Assembly: GCF_946151055.1 (NCBI RefSeq)
Contig: NZ_CAMGYZ010000013.1
Coordinates: 55,155 to 119,154, forward strand
DNA length: 64,000 bases
Origin: Bacillus sp. Marseille-Q3570
GTDB lineage: Bacteria > Bacillota > Bacilli > Bacillales > Fictibacillaceae
Direction of reading: 5' to 3'
Part shown: positions 28,043-36,703 of the stretch, one piece after another
How positions within the stretch are numbered: the stretch's first letter is position 1
Layout of the letters: each line of letters opens with the position of its first letter
Translations under genes and position numbers: made by a program
The notes under the pieces: model-generated
Databases searched by the model: none
What the model saw: only the letters and a program-made list of their open reading frames with translations
What the model was told of the DNA's origin: nothing

Positions 28043-28837
28043 GTGAATCAACCAAAGATTGGTTTAGCTCTAGGGTCTGGAGGAGCTAGAGGATTTGCGC
28101 ATATAGGCGTTTTGAAAGCGTTGGTCGCAGCGGAAATTCCTATACACATGATTGCAGGAAGCAGTATGGGTGCTCTTGTGGGTGCATTTTATTGTACCGG
28201 GCATAAGCCTGAAACAATGGTGAAGATGGCAAGGATGTTCCGAAGAAGATATTATATAGATTACACAGTTCCGAAAATGGGATTTGTAGCGGGTGAAAAA
28301 GTGAAGCAGTTGATCCATGCTTTGACGAAAGGGAGAAATATTGAAGATTTAGATCTCCCTTTTTCCATCATAGCAACAGACCTTTATAAGGGTGAAAAGG
28401 TCGTCATCAGTAAAGGCGCTATATCTGAAGCTGTAAGAGCAAGTATTGCTGTTCCAGGCATCTTTGTCCCATATGAAAAAGATGGCAGACTTTTAATTGA
28501 TGGAGGGGTCATCGATCGCGTACCTGTCTCTGTAGTTAAAAAGATGGGAGCGGATCTTGTCATTGCGGTTGATATCTCACATATAAAAAAAGACCCCGAA
28601 ATCAATACAATCTTTGATGTTATCATGCAAAGCATCGACATCATGCAGCGAGAGCTTGTGAAAGCGAACCAAATATCTACAGATGTGCTGATCAGACCTC
28701 TGGTGGAAAATTACAGTTCAGCTGCGTTCAAAGATATAGATGAGATCATTGCAATTGGTGAAGAGGAAACCAATAATCGAATAGAAGATATTAAAGCTGC
28801 AATACGCGACTGGAGGAAGAAGAATGAAAAGAATTAG
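28043..28837 (+). CDS. ylbK: Patatin-like phospholipase YlbK
   Basis: About 264 residues with the Ser-Asp dyad of patatins: oxyanion loop GSGGARG, nucleophile in GSSMG and Asp in LIDGGVIDRVPV. It is likely a cytoplasmic or membrane-associated lipid hydrolase with unknown substrate. GTG 28043 is chosen because AGAGGAGG precedes it by 7 bases; the in-frame ATG at 28022 has no site. The stop overlaps the ylbL start by 14 bases. Confidence 0.92.
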   Translation: MNQPKIGLALGSGGARGFAHIGVLKALVAAEIPIHMIAGSSMGALVGAFYCTGHKPETMVKMARMFRRRYYIDYTVPKMGFVAGEKVKQLIHALTKGRNIEDLDLPFSIIATDLYKGEKVVISKGAISEAVRASIAVPGIFVPYEKDGRLLIDGGVIDRVPVSVVKKMGADLVIAVDISHIKKDPEINTIFDVIMQSIDIMQRELVKANQISTDVLIRPLVENYSSAAFKDIDEIIAIGEEETNNRIEDIKAAIRDWRKKNEKN

Positions 28838-29849
28838 AGCCCAATGGCCATGGGTTGTCATTTTATTAGCCATTTTGATCGCCTTCTTACCACTTCCTTA
28901 TTACTTCACACAACCAGGTGATGCAAAGGTACTGACTCCGATCATCGAGGTTGATGAGAGGAATCAAGCAAAAGGCTCATTTATGCTTACCACCGTCTTG
29001 GTAGGGAAAGCAAATGCGGCAGAATATTTATGGGCGAAAGTCAGTGAATATCGAGAAGTGATTCCTGAGGATCAAATACGAGGGTCTGATGAAACAGAAG
29101 AAGAATATGAATCCCGACAGCTCCAGTTGATGCAAAGCTCGCAGCATGCAGCCACGATTGTCGCCTACAAGGAAGCAGATAAATCGATTGAAATCCTAAA
29201 TAAAGGTGTATTCATAACCGGTGTCATATCTGGTATGCCCGCGGCTGATAAACTGAAAGTAGGAGATCTGATCACTGCATTGAACGGAAAAAAAATCAAA
29301 ACAGCTGAAGAACTGGTCGACCGGTTGAAAAAGTTTGATGCGAATGAAAAGGTTGAACTTACGGTTAACAGAGAATCAAAGGAAAAAAAGATAACGATTC
29401 CGTTGAAGCCTTTTCCGAAAGACATTGTCCAAAACAGTGAGGAAGAACGCGCTGGAATCGGGATTACATATCCGGTTACATTTACAGAGATAAAGACTGA
29501 TCCCGAATTGAAAATCGACACGAATAAAATTGGAGGTCCATCAGCTGGCCTGATGTTCACACTTGAAATCTACAACCAATTGACGGAAGAGGATTGGACG
29601 AAAGGTTACCAGATTGCGGGGACAGGGACGATGAATGAAAAAGGAGAGGTCGGTCCTATTGGCGGAATCAAACAAAAAATTGTAGCTGCTGACAATGCAG
29701 GTGCCGAAGTCTTCTTTGCTCCGGTTAAAGCAGATAATTACAAACATGCAAAAGAAGCTGCAGAAGACATCAAGACAGAAATGAAAATCGTTCCGGTTGA
29801 TAAATTCACCGATGCACTTGATTATTTAAAAGATTTGAAGGAAAAGTGA
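28824..29849 (+). CDS. ylbL: PDZ-Lon-domain membrane protease YlbL (SepM family)
   Basis: 341 residues: N-terminal membrane anchor (about 8-26), a PDZ domain (about 120-200, GVISGMPAADKLKVGDLIT), and a Lon-type protease domain with Ser in GGPSAGLMFTLE and Lys in GPIGGIKQKIVAADNAGA. The active site faces outside the cytoplasm. Streptococcal SepM trims a competence peptide, and B. subtilis YlbL has been linked to degrading the DNA-damage checkpoint inhibitor YneA. It overlaps ylbK, so the two are co-translated. Confidence 0.94.
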   Translation: MKRIRAQWPWVVILLAILIAFLPLPYYFTQPGDAKVLTPIIEVDERNQAKGSFMLTTVLVGKANAAEYLWAKVSEYREVIPEDQIRGSDETEEEYESRQLQLMQSSQHAATIVAYKEADKSIEILNKGVFITGVISGMPAADKLKVGDLITALNGKKIKTAEELVDRLKKFDANEKVELTVNRESKEKKITIPLKPFPKDIVQNSEEERAGIGITYPVTFTEIKTDPELKIDTNKIGGPSAGLMFTLEIYNQLTEEDWTKGYQIAGTGTMNEKGEVGPIGGIKQKIVAADNAGAEVFFAPVKADNYKHAKEAAEDIKTEMKIVPVDKFTDALDYLKDLKEK

Positions 29850-29861
29850 TTGAAAATAGTG

Positions 29862-29901
29862 AAGCTGACCCATCATTTATGATTCGAGTCAGCTTTTTTC
29901 T
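29862..29901 (+). terminator. Terminator of ylbKL
   Basis: AAGCTGAC / GTCAGCTT with a larger loop and a TTTTTTCTTTT tail, 13 bases after ylbL. Confidence 0.85.
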
Positions 29902-29934
29902 TTTGAACTGAACTTGCTCACTTGATGTTTGACT

Positions 29935-30060
29935 GAATAACGACAAAAATCAAGGGTGAATTACAAAAAATTAGGAATAACTACAAAAGTAACGATTATA
30001 ATGCAAAAAACAATAATTTAACTGCAAAAACAAGAAATTAACTACAAAACCATAAAATGC
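29935..30060 (+). repeat. Degenerate ~20-bp tandem repeat
   Basis: At least five units of the pattern AACTACAAAANNNANNAATT (also AACTGCAAAA and AATGCAAAA), 20-21 bp long, in the gap between ylbL and the end of tmcAL. AT-rich and non-coding. Confidence 0.6.
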
Positions 30061-30068
30061 GAAAACCC

Positions 30069-31286
30069 TCAGGTGCCGATCGGTGGAGTTGCGTATTCCT
30101 GTTTCCATAGAGTGGTATGAAAGCGGGATGGATGCCCAAGGATATATGTTTTCGCGGCTCTTATATCCATTTGCAAAAAGTCATCACGATGCTTTGAAAG
30201 GGTACTTACGAGCGGGAGTCCGAAGTTCTTTTTCTTCACATTCAAATAGTGCTGTCCCTGAGGACTCATGCCGAGCAGCCGTATATAAGTGGGACCGCCA
30301 TGTAACGCTTTTGCCATCAATTCCTTTCGTGCATTTGTCAGCAGATGTGTACATAATCTTTGGAGACGGGTCCACGTATATCGTTTTGTTTTGACAGACT
30401 CGAGAAAATCAATAAAAGAGTCAGTGTGGGTGATTTGGTTTTGCAGACGGTGTTGAATCCCTTCCACACATTCATAAACTTCTGACAATTCCTCAGGAGT
30501 AGAGGTGATGAGTTTATGTTTCAGCAATTGATAATAGCTGTCCCAGTTGATGAACCGCCCGTAAACTTGGTGATGGTGATTCAACCCTTCAAACGTTGAT
30601 GGGGGGATTAGCTCCTGAATTCCACCTATGTTCCCATCATCACTAAATAGGATTTTCCTGATCCCTGTCGCACTAGCAATTTTATCAGGTCCATGATCAT
30701 GCTCATGATAACCTGCACCAGTACGTCTGACCGTATTCATTTTGATTTTCGAATCGATTTTCAAGACTGAATTAACATAGTGGAAGCCAAGGATATTATT
30801 CGGTTGCGTCAGATCTACGGACTCTTCAGGGCGTCCAGGAAGTGCAGCAAAAGCCATTGAGGCTGCAGTTGGATAGTTCACACCGGTTTGGACATGTTTT
30901 TGGATCAAATCATTATATTCATGATCCATCGAATGGATGAAGTCGACAGTCCTTAAAAAGGGTTCGATCTTGCCGGATTCACTTCCAAAAATGACCTCAT
31001 CGCATTGCATTTTATCCAGTATGGAAACAGCTCCAAACGCAAAACGATCTGCCCGTTGGGTTGCAAAGGCATAAGGAAGTTCAACGACTAGATCGACTCC
31101 TGCTTCAAGTGCCATCTTTGCCCGTGTCCATTTTGAAACAAGGGCAGGCTCTCCTCTTTGCAAAAAATTACCGCTCATCACCGCAATGACTACATCAGCT
31201 TGTGATTGTTTCTTAGCTTGTTGCAAATGATATAAATGTCCATTATGAAAAGGGTTATATTCAACAATCAATCCTAAAGATTTCAT
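30069..31286 (-). CDS. tmcAL: tRNA(Met) cytidine acetate ligase
   Basis: About 405 residues (YlbM). Nucleotidyltransferase-type domain with VEYNPFHNGHLYHL (HIGH-like) and SKWTRAKMALEAGVDLVVEL. The enzyme uses acetate and ATP to make N4-acetylcytidine at the wobble position of elongator tRNA-Met. The gene begins ATGATG; the second ATG (31286) is better spaced from AAGGAG, though 31289 is possible. It is divergent from ylbN-rpmF, as in B. subtilis. Confidence 0.95.
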   Translation of the reverse strand: MKSLGLIVEYNPFHNGHLYHLQQAKKQSQADVVIAVMSGNFLQRGEPALVSKWTRAKMALEAGVDLVVELPYAFATQRADRFAFGAVSILDKMQCDEVIFGSESGKIEPFLRTVDFIHSMDHEYNDLIQKHVQTGVNYPTAASMAFAALPGRPEESVDLTQPNNILGFHYVNSVLKIDSKIKMNTVRRTGAGYHEHDHGPDKIASATGIRKILFSDDGNIGGIQELIPPSTFEGLNHHHQVYGRFINWDSYYQLLKHKLITSTPEELSEVYECVEGIQHRLQNQITHTDSFIDFLESVKTKRYTWTRLQRLCTHLLTNARKELMAKALHGGPTYIRLLGMSPQGQHYLNVKKKNFGLPLVSTLSKHRDDFLQMDIRAAKTYILGHPSRFHTTLWKQEYATPPIGT

Positions 31287-31443
31287 CATTCTGCTCCTTC
31301 TGATTTGGTAGTGATAGAGGAAATACGTTAAAATTGAATCATCATGACCTTGTGAAGTAAACCAGGTGAAACGGGAAGACCATTGACTTCATTATTGTAC
31401 CAAATTGTGGAGGAAGATTAAAAACAACTGTAAAGAAAAAATG

Positions 31444-31472
31444 TTGACAATTTTTTTGTAGAAAGCTATAAT
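31444..31472 (+). promoter_or_regulatory. Sigma-A promoter of ylbN-rpmF
   Basis: TTGACA (31444-31449), 17 bp, TATAAT (31467-31472): both boxes match consensus with ideal spacing, 28 bases before the ylbN start. It is the clearest promoter in the window. Confidence 0.9.
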
Positions 31473-31500
31473 TACTACTGTTGCCTTGAGGTGATGACAA

Positions 31501-32028
31501 ATGAAATGGTCCATACAACAACTGAGAAGTTTTCAACGTAAAGGACTAGAAATTGATGATACGATCGAGTTGGACTCGATTCGTGATTTTGATTCTGAAA
31601 TCCGCGAAATAACACCAGTCCATGTAAAGGGTTATGCTGAAATCAATCAAAATCGAGCTGTATTTCATTTGACGATTTCTGGACAAATGACATTGCCATG
31701 TGCAGTGACTCTTGAAGATGTACCTTTTCCTTTTAAAATCCGATCGACCGAGATTTTCCTTTTCGAGCCGGATTATGGGATGGATGCTGAAGAAGAGGAT
31801 ATCCATGTTGTCGAAGAGAATACGGTTGACCTGATACCTTATATTCGGGAAAACATATTGTTGGAAAAGCCGTTGAAGGTCATCAGCTCTGAACCAACTG
31901 ATAACCCTCCTGCTCCTCCATCAGGTAAAGGATGGGATGTAGTTGAGGAAGAAGAGGATCGACAAGACAAGGTCGATCCACGGATGGCCGACTTGGCCAA
32001 ATTTTTTAATGATAGCGATAAAAAGTGA
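31501..32028 (+). CDS. ylbN: YceD/DUF177 family protein YlbN
   Basis: 175 residues, acidic, with the DUF177 pattern (VKGYAEINQNRAVFHLTISG, MTLPCAVTLEDVPFPF). These proteins are regularly encoded with ribosomal protein L32; plant and bacterial relatives act in 23S rRNA accumulation, so a ribosome-assembly role is likely. The ribosome site is GAGGTGATG. It is 61 bases before rpmF. Confidence 0.93.
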   Translation: MKWSIQQLRSFQRKGLEIDDTIELDSIRDFDSEIREITPVHVKGYAEINQNRAVFHLTISGQMTLPCAVTLEDVPFPFKIRSTEIFLFEPDYGMDAEEEDIHVVEENTVDLIPYIRENILLEKPLKVISSEPTDNPPAPPSGKGWDVVEEEEDRQDKVDPRMADLAKFFNDSDKK

Positions 32029-32089
32029 AGAAACGTCAAAACAATTGACATTCTCTAGCTGAACAATTCCTTCAAGGAGGTGGAAAACC

Positions 32090-32263
32090 ATGGCAGTACC
32101 TTTTAGAAGAACCTCTACCACTCGTAAAAACAAGCGTCGTACTCACTATAAGTTGAAAGTACCTGGAATGGTGAAATGCCCACAATGTGGCGAATATAAG
32201 CTTTCTCACCGCGTATGTCCAGAATGTGGAACATACAAAGGAAAAGAAGTAGTTGAGAAGTAA
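32090..32263 (+). CDS. rpmF: 50S ribosomal protein L32
   Basis: 57 residues beginning [20 protein letters not shown], with a zinc ribbon CPQC...CPEC, so it is the zinc-binding (C+) form. AAGGAGG is 8 bases upstream. It is co-transcribed with ylbN from the promoter at 31444 and followed by a terminator. Confidence 0.98.
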   Translation: MAVPFRRTSTTRKNKRRTHYKLKVPGMVKCPQCGEYKLSHRVCPECGTYKGKEVVEK

Positions 32264-32277
32264 GCTTGATCAAAAAG

Positions 32278-32312
32278 TGCCTGTAAGGATCATATCCTTC
32301 CAGGCATTTTTT
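32278..32312 (+). terminator. Terminator of ylbN-rpmF
   Basis: TGCCTG-AAGGA / TCCTT-CAGGCA stem with a CATA-type loop and seven T, 15 bases after the rpmF stop. Confidence 0.92.
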
Positions 32313-32529
32313 TATGGTTCTGACGGAAAGAAAACCTTTCTTTGTGTCCGTCAATTTACGTTAAAGTGACTAAGCGGGTCGCTTCTGCTATTCTCGAACC
32401 CGTAAAAAGCGAGTATATTTCCAAAAAAAAACAGTTTATACGAAAACAACTCAATTCTAATTAGAAATATAAAAAAACAATCATGTTTCAGCTATAATAT
32501 AGGAAAACTTACATAAACAAGGTGATCAT

Positions 32530-33291
32530 ATGGAGAAAGTGAAAGTAGAAGTCGAAGATGGTATCGGTTGGGTGATTTTGAATCAGCCTGAACGTTACAA
32601 TGCCGTCGATCATGACATGATAGGATTGATTGGAAAAGCTCTGGAAAATTTGAAAAATGATGATGGCGTTAAAATATTGGTGATGACTGGTGCTGGTGAG
32701 AAATCATTTTGTTCCGGTGGAGATTTATCCGTCTTCCATCAATTACATACAGAAGATGAAGCCTATGAAATGCTTTCCAAGATGGGAGAGGTTTTGTTCA
32801 AGATTTTCACCTTCCCAAAGCCGACAATCGCTCTTTTGAATGGTGTAACGGTTGGAGGAGGTTGTGAAATTGCATCAGCATGTGATTTACGGATAGCCTA
32901 CCCAAATGTGAAATTCGGTTTCATTCAAGGCACACTTGGAATCACAACAGGTTGGGGGGGATCTACTTTTGTCATGGAAAGAATGAATCCTGAATCTGCG
33001 TTTGAGATACTGATCAGTGCTATGAAATATTCCGCACAGGATGGATACGAAAAAGGGTTCGTCCAGAAAGTACTGGATATAGAAGAACCGCTGCATGATT
33101 TTAAGGAATGGATCGAACCTCTTACAACGAAAAACCAAGGAGTCCTACAAGCATATAAACAGCGCGGTCTCGACCGATATAACCTTTCTGAAATTAAGCT
33201 GCGAGTTGACAAAGAGATAAGGGAATGCGCTCGGTTATGGGCTACAGATGACCATCATCAGGCTGTCAAAACCTTTTTAAACCGAAAATGA
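32530..33291 (+). CDS. Enoyl-CoA hydratase/isomerase family protein
   Basis: 253 residues of the crotonase fold: WVILNQPERYNAVDHDM, FCSGGDLSVF (oxyanion hole), LNGVTVGGGCEIASACDLRI and FGFIQGTLGITTGWGG. Residues at the two usual catalytic positions differ from classic hydratases, so it may be a hydrolase or decarboxylase of the same fold. Probably involved in acyl-CoA metabolism. A TATAAT at about 32493 may be its promoter. It is not in the B. subtilis rpmF-ylbO interval. Confidence 0.85.
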   Translation: MEKVKVEVEDGIGWVILNQPERYNAVDHDMIGLIGKALENLKNDDGVKILVMTGAGEKSFCSGGDLSVFHQLHTEDEAYEMLSKMGEVLFKIFTFPKPTIALLNGVTVGGGCEIASACDLRIAYPNVKFGFIQGTLGITTGWGGSTFVMERMNPESAFEILISAMKYSAQDGYEKGFVQKVLDIEEPLHDFKEWIEPLTTKNQGVLQAYKQRGLDRYNLSEIKLRVDKEIRECARLWATDDHHQAVKTFLNRK

Positions 33292-33354
33292 GGAGTTTTG
33301 AGTCCTCCAATAAAGGGAGCGAATCTTTCACTAGCATTTAAAGGAAGGTATATA

Positions 33355-33430
33355 TACTTTCTTGAATATAAGGGCAACTAGACCCATCCTACGCTCAGGC
33401 TTGGCATAGCCCAAGTTTTCTTTAAACGAA
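33355..33430 (+). repeat. Fragment of dispersed repeat (CCAAGTTTTCTTTAAA end)
   Basis: Contains AAGGGCAACTAGACCCATCC and GGCTTGGCATAGCCCAAGTTTTCTTT, resembling part of copy A (1180-1230). It lies between the hydratase gene and rsfA. Confidence 0.55.
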
Positions 33431-33493
33431 AGTCTATCTTTTCTACCATCTGCATATGTTGTAAATAAAGTAGAAATGTTTGGAGGGATGCAG

Positions 33494-34135
33494 ATGGGCT
33501 CAACACGCCAGGATGCTTGGAGTCATGATGAAGATCTATTGCTAGCCGAAGTCGTTCTGCGACATATACGTGAGGGAGGCACTCAATTAGCAGCGTTTGA
33601 AGAAGTTGGGAAAAAATTATCCCGGACCTCAGCCGCATGTGGATTCAGATGGAATTCATTGATCCGCAAAAAATATGATGCTGCTATAGCGATTGCAAAA
33701 AAACAACGAAAACAGATGATGAAAGGAAAGACATCGAAATCACATTCTAGTAATCCTGTACAGTCACATGAAACGACCTCACAAGAAGAGATAAGAGTTA
33801 TGAACAGATCCCCGGAGGTTAATTCAGGTTTATGTATGGCAGATATAATCGACTACTTGCGAAATATCCAAAATTCAGAACAGGATGTGCATACACTTCA
33901 AACGGAAAATGAGCGTCTGAAAGATAACCTTTTGAAAATGGAGAAGGAAAATGAAGTGTTGAACCACAAACTTCAAAAATTGAAGAAGGATTATGATCAT
34001 GTGTATGAAGACTATAAAATCATGTTGAATTTCATGGAACGGGCACGGAAAATGGCAGTGACAGATGACGATGAGGATTCGCAAGTGAAATTCCAAATGG
34101 ATTATAATGGAAATCTTGAAAAAGTGGAAAAGTAA
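33494..34135 (+). CDS. ylbO: RsfA family transcriptional regulator (YlbO)
   Basis: About 213 residues. The N-terminal Myb/SANT-like DNA-binding domain (SHDEDLLLAEVVLRHIREGG, SRTSAACGFRWNS) is followed by a basic linker and a C-terminal coiled coil (about 120-185). RsfA-type proteins are prespore-specific regulators in Bacillus sporulation. ATG 33494 follows GGAGGG at 6 bases; earlier in-frame ATGs at 33476 and 33488 are not suitably placed. Confidence 0.93.
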   Translation: MGSTRQDAWSHDEDLLLAEVVLRHIREGGTQLAAFEEVGKKLSRTSAACGFRWNSLIRKKYDAAIAIAKKQRKQMMKGKTSKSHSSNPVQSHETTSQEEIRVMNRSPEVNSGLCMADIIDYLRNIQNSEQDVHTLQTENERLKDNLLKMEKENEVLNHKLQKLKKDYDHVYEDYKIMLNFMERARKMAVTDDDEDSQVKFQMDYNGNLEKVEK

Positions 34136-34138
34136 GTA

Positions 34139-34212
34139 AAAAAAGCTGACGAAAAAGTGCCAGGAATCCTGAAAAACAAGGTCCTGACACTTGATTCAAG
34201 TCAGCTTTACTG
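34139..34212 (+). terminator. Two-part terminator of ylbO
   Basis: Outer stem AAGCTGAC / GTCAGCTT, inner stem AAGTGCCAGGA / TCCTGACACTT, ending in a T-rich stretch. Confidence 0.75.
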
Positions 34213-34220
34213 TTTTTATA

Positions 34221-34372
34221 GGCACGCTGATCCCTTAGGACAAGGAAAGCTTCGGCAGCGTTACATCGCACGAAGAAAATGCGATTTTCATTTTTGAGGA
34301 GTCTCGCACATTGCTCTCCAATCAACTTGCATAAGGTGTTTTTTAAAACCAATAATCTTTTAGAAAAGAGCC
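34221..34372 (+). repeat. Partial MITE-like repeat (copy D, right third)
   Basis: Matches the right part of copy A from GGCAC.CTGATCCC through GCACGAAGAAAATGCGATTTTC to AATCTTTTAGAAAAGAGCC. The left two thirds are absent. Confidence 0.8.
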
Positions 34373-34391
34373 TTATCGAACAACGTATTTC

Positions 34392-34916
34392 TTACAAGTC
34401 AGATGAGGATACATCCGTTTCCTTGATCGGTCCACCCTCTTTTTCTGCAGGCTCTTGCTCTGCAACCCCCGCTGGATACCATACATAAGGGTTTTCCCCA
34501 CGGTCACGGCTTGGATTATAAGTTACAGACGAGAAGCCCATCTTTTCCCAAAACTCGCTAGAACGCTGTCGTGCGTTTGTCTTGATAGGGAGATTGTAGG
34601 TTTTTGCATAATTGACGAGTGCACGACCGAAACCTTTCCCATGATATGCAGGTAAGACTTCCAGTTTCCATAATTCAAGGTAATCCTGAGGTGGATCGAA
34701 ATAGCGATCGTAATTCCCATCGATTCTATAAAGGCTCATTCTAGCGACCAGTTTGTCTCCGTAATAAATCCCATAAAATGGAGACTCACTATCGTTATCG
34801 ATGAAATTTTCCTGTAAATCTTCCAACATCGATAATTCCTGGATACCATATTCCTTGAACTTTTTAAATTCTTCCAACGTTTTATAATTAACGAGAAGCT
34901 TTTGAACTTTATACAT
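34392..34916 (-). CDS. ylbP: GNAT N-acetyltransferase YlbP
   Basis: 174 residues. GNAT fold with LELWKLEVLPAYHGKGFGRALVNYA (acetyl-CoA loop GKGFGRA) and the family-specific start VQKLLVNYKTLEEFKKFKEYG. The C terminus has a short acidic tail. The substrate is unknown. It is convergent with ylbO, as in B. subtilis, where ylbO and ylbP are neighbours. Confidence 0.92.
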   Translation of the reverse strand: MYKVQKLLVNYKTLEEFKKFKEYGIQELSMLEDLQENFIDNDSESPFYGIYYGDKLVARMSLYRIDGNYDRYFDPPQDYLELWKLEVLPAYHGKGFGRALVNYAKTYNLPIKTNARQRSSEFWEKMGFSSVTYNPSRDRGENPYVWYPAGVAEQEPAEKEGGPIKETDVSSSDL

Positions 34917-35083
34917 TATTGGTGTCCCCCTTCATTTTTTCTCCCTTTCTATCTTGTATTATTATATAATAAAGTTACGAAAATTTCTGCAAATGTGAAA
35001 AAATTCTGCAGAAATCTACAGGAATCAACCAGATTGTTGTTGAAAGTAGTAGATTGTAGCCTAGAGAAATAGGAGGAGATGGT

Positions 35084-36430
35084 TTGAAAAAGATACTGAT
35101 CGCAAACAGAGGAGAAATTGCAGCTAGAATTGTAAAGACTTGCGAGAAATTAGGGATCGAACCTGTAATTGTGTATTCACAGGCAGATAAAGATCTTCCC
35201 TATGTGAAAAATGCCAAGATAGCTCATGAAATCGGTGAGCCTCCGGTTGTAAAGTCATATTTGAATAGTGACCGTGTGTTGGAGGTTGCGCTTTCTGAAA
35301 AAATTGATGCAATCCACCCTGGTTATGGATTTCTATCTGAAAATGCTGATTTTGTGCGTAAAGTTGAAAACGCTAACATAACGTTCATCGGTCCTTCCGC
35401 AGATGTTGTAGAGGCGATGGGGGACAAGGTCAAGGCAAGAAAAACCATGCAGGATGCTGCTGTCCCAGTCGTACCTGGAAGTGATGGTCCGATCAGTGAT
35501 GTCGACGCGGCTGTCCAGCTTGCTGGTAAAATCGGATATCCGGTAATGATCAAAGCAAGTGCTGGCGGAGGAGGCATCGGGATGCAGCGGTGTGATGATG
35601 AAAAAGCTTTACGCACTGCCTTTGTATCTAGCCAGAACCGCGCTAAGGCTTATTTCGGGAATGATGAAATGTTCATGGAAAAATTCATTTCCAACAGCCG
35701 TCATATTGAAGTCCAGATCTTCGGTGATGAAGATGGAAATGTCGTGCATTTATTTGAAAGGGACTGCTCGATCCAGCGTAGACATCAGAAAGTCATTGAG
35801 GAGTCACCGTCACCATTCTTGAGTGAAGAAGTCCGCCAACAAATTTGTGAAGCGGCAGTACAAGCAGGTAGACATGTCAATTATACTAATGCTGGTACGG
35901 TTGAATTCATCGTGGACGAGAACGAAAATTTCTACTTCCTCGAAATGAATACTCGTCTGCAAGTTGAACATCCGGTCACGGAAATGATCACTGGTTTAGA
36001 CCTTGTTGAATGGCAGATTGACGTTGCTCAATCGAAACCAATCCCATACTCACAAGCAGAACTTGTGAAATCCGGACATAGTATTGAATATAGGATTTAT
36101 GCGGAAGATCCTGAAACATTCTTGCCTTCTCCTGGAAAAATCGAAACGTTCGAGTATCCAGAATCGGAAGGGCTCCGTGTAGATACCGGCTTCAGTTCTG
36201 AGACACAAGTAACACCATTCTATGATCCGATGATTGCAAAAGTCATCATTCATGCAGATGACCGTGAAAAGGTGTTGGAGAAGTCCAGGTATTTCTTTTC
36301 TGAGTGGACTTTGAGCGGTATCAAACATAATGGTCCGTTATTCGATCTAGTGTTAAATGAAGAATCGTTCCAAAAGGGACAATATACAACCCAATATTTA
36401 AATGAAGTAATCAAAAAAGTAAAAAATTAG
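35084..36430 (+). CDS. accC: Biotin carboxylase subunit of an acyl-CoA carboxylase
   Basis: 448 residues; ATP-grasp biotin carboxylase with [39 protein letters not shown] and [16 protein letters not shown]. It carboxylates biotin on the adjacent small carrier protein. Start TTG 35084 is set by AGGAGGAGA. With the two genes downstream it forms a set like B. subtilis yngH-yngHB-yngE, which act on methylcrotonyl-, propionyl- or similar acyl-CoA. The housekeeping fatty-acid AccC is probably elsewhere. Confidence 0.92.
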   Translation: MKKILIANRGEIAARIVKTCEKLGIEPVIVYSQADKDLPYVKNAKIAHEIGEPPVVKSYLNSDRVLEVALSEKIDAIHPGYGFLSENADFVRKVENANITFIGPSADVVEAMGDKVKARKTMQDAAVPVVPGSDGPISDVDAAVQLAGKIGYPVMIKASAGGGGIGMQRCDDEKALRTAFVSSQNRAKAYFGNDEMFMEKFISNSRHIEVQIFGDEDGNVVHLFERDCSIQRRHQKVIEESPSPFLSEEVRQQICEAAVQAGRHVNYTNAGTVEFIVDENENFYFLEMNTRLQVEHPVTEMITGLDLVEWQIDVAQSKPIPYSQAELVKSGHSIEYRIYAEDPETFLPSPGKIETFEYPESEGLRVDTGFSSETQVTPFYDPMIAKVIIHADDREKVLEKSRYFFSEWTLSGIKHNGPLFDLVLNEESFQKGQYTTQYLNEVIKKVKN

Positions 36431-36442
36431 GAGTGATACAAC

Positions 36443-36655
36443 ATGAAAGAGATTACAGCATCAATGGCAGGTACAGTATTGAACGTATTGGTATCAGAAG
36501 GAGAAACAATCACAACTGGACAAGCAGTACTTACATTGGAATCGATGAAGATGGAAATTCCGATTGAAGCAGTAACAGAAGGGGAGGTAGCTTCCGTAAA
36601 TGTAAATGTCGGAGATTTCGTCAATGAAGGTGACGTCCTCGTTGTCATGAAATAA
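36443..36655 (+). CDS. Biotin/lipoyl attachment protein
   Basis: 70 residues, a lone biotinyl domain with ESMKMEIPIEA; the biotin lysine is residue 36. It carries carboxybiotin between the biotin carboxylase before it and the carboxyltransferase after it. It resembles the Bacillus single-domain BLAP (YngHB). 12-base gap from accC, so same transcript. Confidence 0.93.
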   Translation: MKEITASMAGTVLNVLVSEGETITTGQAVLTLESMKMEIPIEAVTEGEVASVNVNVGDFVNEGDVLVVMK

Positions 36656-36703
36656 AAGTGAATGAGCGCTCGTTCTTTTCTACAGCAATGAAGGAGGAAT
36701 TAT

